Program-made: the position numbers and the translations under genes | In this document: positions 15,959 through 22,514 of the stretch, piece after piece | How the letters are laid out: each line of letters begins with the position of its first letter | How positions within the stretch are numbered: the stretch's first letter is position 1 | Source of the DNA: Arthrobacter oryzae | GTDB lineage: Bacteria; Actinomycetota; Actinomycetes; Actinomycetales; Micrococcaceae | NCBI RefSeq assembly: GCF_030812315.1 | Contig: NZ_JAUSSM010000007.1 | Span: forward strand, 1 to 64,000 | Length of the DNA: 64,000 bases | Direction of reading: 5' to 3' | The notes under the pieces: model-generated | Database searches by the model: none | Told to the model about the DNA's origin: nothing | What the model saw: the letters and a program-made list of their open reading frames with translations, nothing else

Positions 15959-16905
15959 GCCACCCGGTCCTGAGCCACCCGGTCCTGGGCCGCCCGAAGC
16001 TCGTCGAGGGTGGGCGGGTTGGCGCCGGGGCGGCTCACCGTGATGGCGGCCGCCGCCGATGCTGTCCGGCCGATGGACTCAAGCACGGATGGGGCCAGGC
16101 CGGCGGTGCCGCGCATCAGGAGACCCAGGATCAGGGCGGCCATGTACGAGTCGCCGGCGCCGATGGTGTCCGCCACGGCGGTGCGCACAGACGGAATGTG
16201 GAGGCTGCCCTCAGCCGCGCGGAGCAGTGATCCTTCGGCTCCGGCCGTGATGACGGCCAGTCCGGTGCCCAGGGCCAGGATCCTCTCCGCGGTCTGCTCC
16301 AGGTCCTGTCCCGGGTACAACCAGCGGGCATCTTCGTCGCTGAGCTTGACGACGTCGGTCAGGGGGACGAGTTCCTCGAACAGGGATTTCGCTTCACTGT
16401 GGCTGCCGAGCAGCGCCGGCCTGATGTTGGGGTCATACGTGACCATGCAGTCCCGGTGTGCCTGCTCCAGCAGGGTCCGGACTGCGGCGGCGCCGGGTGA
16501 GAGGAAGGTGGCGATCGAGCCGGTGTGCAGGACCTTCGGGAAAAAGGCCGGCGCCAGCGGCTCGAGCCGCCAGTCAATGTCGAAGACGTAGCTGGCCGAA
16601 CCGTCCGCGGCGATCGTGGCCGTTGCCGAGGCGGTGCGTTCGAGGGAACGGGCCCCCGGCAGCAGCACCACTCCCGCGCCGGACAGGTGGGCTTCGATCG
16701 CAGCCCCGCGGGCGTCGTTGCCGATCGCCGTTAGCAGCCCCGTGCTGACTCCCAGCCGGCCGAGCCCGTAGGCGACGTTGGCCGGCGAGCCGCCTGGGTG
16801 CTCCACGACGCCGTCGGGACGGCTGACGACGTCGATCAGCGCCTCGCCGACGACGATGACGTCGAGGCTTTCGGCAGGGGAGGAGTGCGAACCGGGGTTG
16901 GACAT
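15931..16905 (-). CDS. PfkB-family fructokinase
   Basis: The 324-residue carbohydrate kinase of the PfkB/ribokinase family has the N-terminal GEALIDVVSRPDG and GGSPANVAYGLGRLG motifs and the C-terminal ATP-binding/catalytic motif TIGAGDSYMAALI with the catalytic Asp. It should phosphorylate cytoplasmic fructose with ATP. GAAAGAGATCC precedes the ATG at 16905. Its last codons are built from a 15-bp tandem repeat (VAQDR units), and its 3' end overlaps the convergent GH32 gene by 28 bases. It lies downstream of frcBCA on the same strand, separated by a hairpin. Confidence 0.82.
   Translation of the reverse strand: MSNPGSHSSPAESLDVIVVGEALIDVVSRPDGVVEHPGGSPANVAYGLGRLGVSTGLLTAIGNDARGAAIEAHLSGAGVVLLPGARSLERTASATATIAADGSASYVFDIDWRLEPLAPAFFPKVLHTGSIATFLSPGAAAVRTLLEQAHRDCMVTYDPNIRPALLGSHSEAKSLFEELVPLTDVVKLSDEDARWLYPGQDLEQTAERILALGTGLAVITAGAEGSLLRAAEGSLHIPSVRTAVADTIGAGDSYMAALILGLLMRGTAGLAPSVLESIGRTASAAAAITVSRPGANPPTLDELRAAQDRVAQDRVAQDAAAIGV
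15952..15996. repeat. Three tandem 15-bp units
   Basis: GTCCTGAGCCACCCG occurs twice in a row (15952-15966 and 15967-15981), followed by a third copy with two changes (15982-15996). The array encodes the VAQDR repeats at the fructokinase C-terminus and runs through the GH32 stop codon. Confidence 0.85.
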
Positions 16906-16925
16906 TGGATCTCTTTCGTGAAGGC

Positions 16926-16955
16926 GTCCGCGGACCGGTGATCCGGTCCGCGGAC
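16926..16955 (-). terminator. Hairpin between frcA and fructokinase genes
   Basis: GTCCGCGGACCGG and its perfect complement flank a TGAT loop. It lies between two same-strand genes, so it may reduce read-through from frcBCA into the fructokinase gene. Confidence 0.6.
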
Positions 16956-16980
16956 GGAGTTGGGGGTTACTGCGGGGTGT

Positions 16981-17775
16981 TTAGGCCGTGGCCGCGCCGG
17001 TCATGATGGCCACCGCGTCCGTCATGCTGTGTGACTGCGGCGTGATGGTGGCCGCGCACTTGCCGAGGCGCTGGATGTGGATGCGGTCCGCGACGTCGAA
17101 CACGTGCGGCATGTTGTGGCTGATCAGGATCACGGGGAGCCCGCGGTCGCGAAGGTCGCGGACTAACTTCAGGACCTGGTTCGATTCGCGCACGCCGAGC
17201 GCCGCCGTCGGCTCGTCCAGGACCACCACCTTGGACCCGAACGCCGCTGCCCGGGCCACCGCCACCGCCTGCCGCTGGCCGCCGGAAAGGTTTTCCACCG
17301 GTACCGTCACGTCCTGCAGCGTGGAAATCCCCAGCCGGTTCAGTTCTTCCTTGGCCTTGCGGCGCATGCCCTTGGTGTCGAGGACGCGGAAGATCTTGCC
17401 GAGCGGGCCGGGCAGGCGTTCCTCCCGGCCCAGGAACAGGTTAGAGGCCACGTCCAGGGCGGGCGAGACGGCCAGGTTCTGGTACACGGTTTCGATTCCG
17501 TGCACCCGGGCGTCCTGCGGCCGCTTGAAATGGACCTGCTGTCCGGAAACCATCAGCTCCCCGGAGTCCGGGATCTCGGCGCCCGTCAGGCACTTGATCA
17601 GTGTGGACTTGCCCGCGCCGTTGTCGCCGATGACGGCCAGTACTTCGCCGGGGTAGAGGTCCAGGCTGACTCCGTCCAGGCCAACCACCCGGCCGAATGT
17701 CTTGACCAGGTTACGGGCCTGGAGGATCGGCTGGCGGGTTTCCGGTTTGGCGGGCTGCATGTCTGTTGCGGTCAT
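16981..17775 (-). CDS. frcA: Sugar ABC transporter ATP-binding protein (FrcA-like)
   Basis: The 264-residue protein has one ABC domain: Walker A GDNGAGKST, signature LSGGQRQAVAVARA, Walker B KVVVLDEPTAAL, and switch HNMPHVF. It has the single-domain form of FrcA rather than the double domain of RbsA/AraG. The ATG at 17775 overlaps the permease stop (TCATGA) with AAAGGTC upstream; a longer frame to 17796 is less likely. It energises the FrcC permease in fructose uptake. Confidence 0.82.
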   Translation of the reverse strand: MTATDMQPAKPETRQPILQARNLVKTFGRVVGLDGVSLDLYPGEVLAVIGDNGAGKSTLIKCLTGAEIPDSGELMVSGQQVHFKRPQDARVHGIETVYQNLAVSPALDVASNLFLGREERLPGPLGKIFRVLDTKGMRRKAKEELNRLGISTLQDVTVPVENLSGGQRQAVAVARAAAFGSKVVVLDEPTAALGVRESNQVLKLVRDLRDRGLPVILISHNMPHVFDVADRIHIQRLGKCAATITPQSHSMTDAVAIMTGAATA

Positions 17776-18833
17776 GACTTGACCTTTCGGATCCACTGGT
17801 CAACCGACACAGCGATGATGATCAGGATGCCAACGGCGAGCGTCTGGTACAGCACATCCAGGCCGGCCAGCGAGAGCCCGTTGCGGAACACGCCCACAAT
17901 GAGCGCGCCGAGGAGGGATCCCCAGACTGAGCCGCGGCCGCCGAACAGGCTGGTCCCGCCGATGACGACGGCGGTGATGGAGTCCAGGTTCAGGTCAACG
18001 CCGGCGTTGGGGCTGGCGGCGTTGGTCCTGCCGATCTGGATCCAGGCGCCGATGGCCAGGACGGCCCCGGCAGCAAGATAGACGCTCATGAGGACGCGGT
18101 TAACCGGGATGCCTGCGAGCCGGGCGGCTTCCTTGTCATCGCCCACGGCGTACACGTGCCGTCCCCAGGCTGTCTTGCCGAGGATGAACGCGACCGCCAC
18201 GTACAGCAGCAGCATCATCACCACGCCGGTGGAGATCCGCACCGGACCCACCGGGAAGGTGCTTCCCGTCCAGGTGAGCAGGGCCGGCATGCTGGAGCCG
18301 CGGACCGTGGACCCGGAGGAATACAGCAAGGTCAGGGCGATGAAGATATTCAGGGTTCCCAGCGTCACGATGAACGGAGGGAGCCTGAACCTTGTCACCA
18401 GGAAACCGTTGAGCGCGCCGGCGGCCAGGCCGATGACGAGTCCGGCCAGCAGGGCCAGCGGCCCGGGGATCCCGTTGCCGACGGCCAGCTGGGCCACCAC
18501 CATGGAGGCCAGGATCATCACGGCGCCCACGGAGAGGTCGATGCCTGCGGTGAGGATGATCAGTGTCTGCGCGATGGCCAGGGTGCCGACCACGGCCACC
18601 TGCTGCGTAATCAGCGACAGGTTCTCCACCCGCAGGAAGCGGTCGTTGAGAAGTCCGAAGACGACCACGGCCACGAGCAGGACGATGGCCGGGCTGAGGG
18701 CGGGGTAGCGGTGCAGGACGTTGCGGATCCGGCTGAGGGTTGTCTGGCGGTCCAGGAACTCCTCGGCCAGGTCAACGTGCCCCGCGCCGGGCGGTCCCGC
18801 GGTTTTTTGCTGTGTCACTGTAGCTCCTGTCAC
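17772..18833 (-). CDS. frcC: Sugar ABC transporter permease (FrcC-like)
   Basis: The 353-residue permease of the RbsC/FrcC type has about nine or ten transmembrane segments. It contains LTAGIDLSVGAVMILASMV and the coupling region GDDKEAARLAGIPVNRV, both hallmarks of the family. The N-terminal 40 residues are cytoplasmic. It begins 9 bases after the binding-protein gene and overlaps frcA by 4 bases. Fructose is inferred from the neighbouring fructan enzymes and fructokinase. Confidence 0.83.
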   Translation of the reverse strand: MTGATVTQQKTAGPPGAGHVDLAEEFLDRQTTLSRIRNVLHRYPALSPAIVLLVAVVVFGLLNDRFLRVENLSLITQQVAVVGTLAIAQTLIILTAGIDLSVGAVMILASMVVAQLAVGNGIPGPLALLAGLVIGLAAGALNGFLVTRFRLPPFIVTLGTLNIFIALTLLYSSGSTVRGSSMPALLTWTGSTFPVGPVRISTGVVMMLLLYVAVAFILGKTAWGRHVYAVGDDKEAARLAGIPVNRVLMSVYLAAGAVLAIGAWIQIGRTNAASPNAGVDLNLDSITAVVIGGTSLFGGRGSVWGSLLGALIVGVFRNGLSLAGLDVLYQTLAVGILIIIAVSVDQWIRKVKS

Positions 18834-18842
18834 GGTTCCGGA

Positions 18843-19961
18843 CTACTTGCCCCAGCAGATCTGGGAAGCATCCGCCGTCGAAATGCTCTTTACGCCGGAG
18901 GCGGCCTTGTCCGTCACCAGCTCCACGCCGGTGTTGAAGAAGTCCAGGCCTTCCGAGTTGGACGGCTTGTTGCCGGTCTTGGCCAGGTCCACGATGGCCT
19001 TCACGCCCAATTCGGCCATCTTGACCGGGTACTGCTGGGCAGTGGCGCCGATGACGCCGGACTTGACGTTGTCGACTCCGGTGCAGCCGCCGTCGATGGA
19101 GACCACCAGGACGTCCTTTTCCTTGCCGGCGGCCTTCAGCGCCTCATATGCTCCGGCGGCTGCCGGTTCGTTGATGGTGTATATGACGTTGATGTTCGGG
19201 TTCTTGGACAGCAGCGTCTCCATCGCTGTGCGGCCGCCGTCTTCGGCACCCTGGGAGGCCTGGTTGCCGACGATTTCGTATTCGCCGCCCTTACCGCCGG
19301 TGTACTTGCCGGACTTGGCCTCGTCCCCGTTCTTCTTGGCGTCTGCGGTGTCGATCCCGAGCCCCGTCAGGAAGCCTTGGTCGCGGTTGTAATCCACGGA
19401 TACCACCTTGTCGTCGAAGAGGTCCACGAGCGCGATCGTGGCCTTCTTGCCGTCAAGTTGCGCGGCAGTCCACTTGCCGATGAGCTCCCCCGCGGCGAAG
19501 TTGTCCGTGGCGAACGTGATGTCCACGGCGTCGGCCGGGTCCGGCGGGGTGTCCAGGGCGATGACGAACAGGCCGGCTTCGCGCGCCTTCTTGAGCGCGT
19601 CGACAACCGATGGGCCGTTGGGGGTGATCAGGATGCCCTTGTCGCCCTTGGAGATGGCGTTTTCAATCGCCTGGATCTGGGTGTCCTCGTCGCCGTCGGC
19701 CTTGCCGGCTGCCAGCTTGAGGTCCACGCCGCCGGATTCGGCGGCCTTCTTGGCGCCGTCCTGCATGGAGACGAAGAACGGGTTCGAGGTGGTCTTGACG
19801 ATCAGGGAGACGCCGATCTTGTCCGACGACGAACCGCCGGTGGAGCCGGTGGAGGAGGTGTTTCCGCCGCACGCCGTCAGGCTGAGCGTGCCGAGGGTCA
19901 GGACGGCGCCGAGGGCGAACAAACGGGTTGCGACGGACCGTGGTGCTGTGGAACTCAACAT
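18843..19961 (-). CDS. frcB: Sugar-binding lipoprotein (FrcB-like)
   Basis: A 372-residue type-I sugar-binding lipoprotein with signal LGTLSLTAC as lipobox. The mature start KIGVSLIVKTTSNPFFVSMQ is typical of the ribose/fructose receptor family. The start at 19961 is chosen because GGAGATTCA precedes the ATG; the frame remains open to 20030. The regulator palindrome at 19995-20008 is 34 bases upstream. It is divergent from the LacI gene. Fructose is the expected ligand. Confidence 0.83.
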   Translation of the reverse strand: MLSSTAPRSVATRLFALGAVLTLGTLSLTACGGNTSSTGSTGGSSSDKIGVSLIVKTTSNPFFVSMQDGAKKAAESGGVDLKLAAGKADGDEDTQIQAIENAISKGDKGILITPNGPSVVDALKKAREAGLFVIALDTPPDPADAVDITFATDNFAAGELIGKWTAAQLDGKKATIALVDLFDDKVVSVDYNRDQGFLTGLGIDTADAKKNGDEAKSGKYTGGKGGEYEIVGNQASQGAEDGGRTAMETLLSKNPNINVIYTINEPAAAGAYEALKAAGKEKDVLVVSIDGGCTGVDNVKSGVIGATAQQYPVKMAELGVKAIVDLAKTGNKPSNSEGLDFFNTGVELVTDKAASGVKSISTADASQICWGK

Positions 19962-19994
19962 TGAATCTCCTGTTTCCGTGGCACGGGTTGTGCC

Positions 19995-20008
19995 TGACAA
20001 CGATGTCA
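19995..20008. promoter_or_regulatory. LacI operator upstream of frcB
   Basis: TGACAACGATGTCA has outer halves TGACA/TGTCA that are exact complements. The same 13-base core (TGACAACGATGTC) recurs 65 bases away at the lacI start, and a palindromic version (GACAACGTTGTC) lies before the secreted GH32 gene. Confidence 0.7.
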
Positions 20009-20072
20009 TGGAACATGTAACCAAGCTCACAACGTACAGTCAAGGGATAAATAGACAATGAAGGACGAGGTT

Positions 20073-20086
20073 TGACAACGATGTCT
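20073..20086. promoter_or_regulatory. LacI operator overlapping its own gene start
   Basis: TGACAACGATGTCT spans the ATG of the lacI gene (20081-20083). Bound repressor here could block elongation or initiation and give autoregulation. Confidence 0.65.
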
Positions 20087-21121
20087 AATCGTTACCAATC
20101 AGAAGTCGCCAACGGGCGGCCCACGATGCGCCATGTGGCGGCGCTTGCCGGCGTTGGCATCAAGACGGTGTCGCGCGTCATGAATGACGAACCGGGCGTT
20201 TCCGAGGCCACGAGGCGCCGCGTCCTCGGCGCCTCGCAGCAGCTCAATTACCAGCTGGACATGGCAGCGGGCAGCCTGCGGCGGACAGGCCGGCGAACGC
20301 TGAGTATCGGGCTGGTACTGCCCAGCGTGTCCAACCCGTTCAGCGGAGAAATCCACCGTGCGCTCGAAGACGCCCTCGCTGCACGCGGCATCGCAGTATT
20401 TGCTGCCAGCCTGGACGACGACCCCCAGCGCGAGAAAGCCCTCGTCGCAGCGTTCCTGGGCCGACGTGTGGACGGCCTGGTGCTGACGCCGATCGCCAAA
20501 AGCCAGGCGTACGTCATTCCCGAGCATTCACGCGACCTGCCGATGGTCTTCATTGACCGCGAACCAGTAGGGATCGAAGCCGATGCCGTGGTGACGGACA
20601 ACGCCGTGGGCGGTGCAAAGGCCGCCGCCCACCTGCTGGCGCGCGGCCACCGGAAGCTCGCCTACCTGGGCGACCGTACCGAAATCCAGACCGCAAGGGA
20701 GCGGCGGCGGGGATTCCTGGAGGAGCTGGGGCGGGCGGGGGTCGCGACGTCGGCCGTTCCGGTCCGTGAAGGGCTGCATGACGAGGAATCAGCAAGGCTG
20801 GCTGCGCGGGAGCTCCTGGCCTCCGACGACCCGCCCACGGCGATCTTCTCCAGCCAGAACCTGATCACCTTCGGCGTGATGCGGGCGCTCAAGGAGCTCG
20901 GTGCCAACAAGCGCGTGGCACTCGTGGGGTTTGACGACTTCACGCTGGCGGACATGATGGAGCCGGGAATCACGGTTATTGCCCAGCACCCTGAGCGGAT
21001 CGGCAAGCTCGCGGCGGAGCGCCTGCTGGCCCGCATCGACGGAGACCGGACCGCTCCCGCCACGTACGTGGTGCCCTCCGAGCTCATCGCTCGGGGGTCC
21101 GGCGAAATCGCACCCGCCTGA
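20081..21121 (+). CDS. LacI-family regulator of the fructan/fructose locus
   Basis: A 346-residue LacI/GalR regulator. The N-terminal HTH reads TMRHVAALAGVGIKTVSRVM (about residues 16-35) with hinge ASQQLNYQLDMAAGSLR, followed by a type-I sugar-binding effector domain with VDGLVLTPIA and GFDDFTLADMM. ATG 20081 has AAGGACGAGG upstream; TTG 20072 is an alternative start. It is divergent from frcBCA, and operators sit at 19995, 20073 and 25174. Fructose or a phosphorylated derivative is the likely inducer (inference). Confidence 0.85.
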   Translation: MSNRYQSEVANGRPTMRHVAALAGVGIKTVSRVMNDEPGVSEATRRRVLGASQQLNYQLDMAAGSLRRTGRRTLSIGLVLPSVSNPFSGEIHRALEDALAARGIAVFAASLDDDPQREKALVAAFLGRRVDGLVLTPIAKSQAYVIPEHSRDLPMVFIDREPVGIEADAVVTDNAVGGAKAAAHLLARGHRKLAYLGDRTEIQTARERRRGFLEELGRAGVATSAVPVREGLHDEESARLAARELLASDDPPTAIFSSQNLITFGVMRALKELGANKRVALVGFDDFTLADMMEPGITVIAQHPERIGKLAAERLLARIDGDRTAPATYVVPSELIARGSGEIAPA

Positions 21122-21191
21122 GAGCCGGCGTCCTTCCGGCCGCCTTTCGCACAGCAGTCCCACAGCCAACCCATCCTTGAAAGGGATCATG

Positions 21192-21485
21192 ATGACCAAA
21201 ACCCTCTATGCCGAATTCACGGTCAAGCCCGGCAGCGAAGCCCGCGTGGCAGAGATGATGCGCGAGCTCACCGAAAAAGTCCGCGCCGAGCCGGGCAACG
21301 AGCTGTTCCTGCCCTGCACGCGGGAGTCCAACCCCAGGGAGTACTTCGTCTTCGAGGTGTACCGGGACGATGCCGCGTTCCAACAGCACATCACTGCAGA
21401 CTACGGTGCGGCCTTCAACGGGGAGCTGGCGCACCACATCGAAGAGGATGGCTCGGTCCTGACCTGGCTCCAGCGTGTCGGCTGA
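21192..21485 (+). CDS. Antibiotic-biosynthesis-monooxygenase (ABM) domain protein
   Basis: A 97-residue protein with the ABM/YgiN ferredoxin-like fold pattern: LYAEFTVKPGSEARVAEMMR at the start, then ESNPREYFVFEVYRDDAAF and the family-typical HH near the C-terminus. AAAGGGA precedes tandem ATGs (21189 and 21192). It begins 70 bases after the LacI gene on the same strand and may share its transcript. The substrate is unknown; relatives act as quinol monooxygenases or phospho-AI-2 enzymes. Confidence 0.7.
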   Translation: MTKTLYAEFTVKPGSEARVAEMMRELTEKVRAEPGNELFLPCTRESNPREYFVFEVYRDDAAFQQHITADYGAAFNGELAHHIEEDGSVLTWLQRVG

Positions 21486-21602
21486 GAGCCCGTTGGCATC
21501 CGCCGGTTGACGGCCACTGGCTACTAGCGCCTCGGAGAGCCCTCGGGTTGTTATCCCGGAGGAACGTTGCCGGATCCGGCCGGGATGCCTAGGGTCGTGT
21601 GC

Positions 21603-22448
21603 ATGGAAAGACTTCCTGATGTGACCGGCCGGACATATCCGCCAGGTGTCCCGTCCTGGGTGGACACCGAGCAGCCTGACGTAGATGCTGCCATCCGGTT
21701 TTATGGCGGGCTGTTCGGGTGGGAATTCGAAGAAGCCCTGGCTCCCGATGGACATGGCAGGTACGCCGTGGCCACGCTCAACGGCCAGGAAGTCGGAGCG
21801 GTCGGCGGTCCACGCAATGGGCCCGCCGCGTGGAATACCTATGTGGCGGTCGATGATGCTGATGCCGCCGTGCGGCACCTTGTGTCTCTCGGAGCGGCTC
21901 TTCAGTTGGTGCCGGCTGAAAGCGGGGCCGGCGGCGTGCGGGCGGTGCTGACCGACCCTGAAGGCGCCGGCTTCCGGTTGTGGCAAGCAGGGGCGCGGCC
22001 AGGCGCCCAGGCGGTCAACGTGCCCGGCAGTTGGAATTTCAGTGACCTTCACACAGCTGACATCACAGCGGCAACGGGCTTTTACGCCGCCGCATTCGGC
22101 TGGCAGTTCGACAACCTGGATTACGGGACGATGATCCGAAGGCCGGGGTACGGCGACCACTTGGAGGCCACCGTGGACCCTGACATCAGGGCACGGCAGG
22201 CCGGGGACTTTACTCCTGCAGGCTTCGAGGACGCGGTTGCCTGGGTCATGCCGGCGGATCCCAATGAACCGGCGCATTGGCACGTCTCGTTCACGATCGC
22301 TGACCGGGACCAGACAGCAGACCTGGCCGAGCGCCTCGGAGCCACCGTCCTTCAACGGTACGACACCGATTGGACACGCTCGGCACGGATCCGCGACCCC
22401 TGGGGAGCAGAGTTCACAGCGAGCCAGTTCACGCCGCCGTCGGGCTGA
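21603..22448 (+). CDS. VOC-family protein with two glyoxalase-like domains
   Basis: A 281-residue protein from ATG 21603. Two VOC modules are visible: VPSWVDTEQPDVDAAIRFYG with FYGGLFGWEFEE in the first, and WNFSDLHTADITAATGFYAA with FGWQF in the second. This is the layout of actinobacterial CFP32-like proteins. A TTG start at 21567 with GGAGGA just upstream is an alternative that adds 12 residues. Reaction unknown. It ends at a bidirectional hairpin facing the GH32 gene. Confidence 0.7.
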   Translation: MERLPDVTGRTYPPGVPSWVDTEQPDVDAAIRFYGGLFGWEFEEALAPDGHGRYAVATLNGQEVGAVGGPRNGPAAWNTYVAVDDADAAVRHLVSLGAALQLVPAESGAGGVRAVLTDPEGAGFRLWQAGARPGAQAVNVPGSWNFSDLHTADITAATGFYAAAFGWQFDNLDYGTMIRRPGYGDHLEATVDPDIRARQAGDFTPAGFEDAVAWVMPADPNEPAHWHVSFTIADRDQTADLAERLGATVLQRYDTDWTRSARIRDPWGAEFTASQFTPPSG

Positions 22449-22469
22449 TTCCGGAGAGCGGGCCCTGCC

Positions 22470-22508
22470 GGTGGTCGAGCCTGTCAACATCAGACGGGCT
22501 CGACCACC
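22470..22508. terminator. Bidirectional hairpin between VOC and GH32 genes
   Basis: GGTGGTCGAGCC (22470-22481) pairs with GGCTCGACCACC (22497-22508) between two convergent genes. Confidence 0.65.
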
Positions 22509-22514
22509 CCGGGT

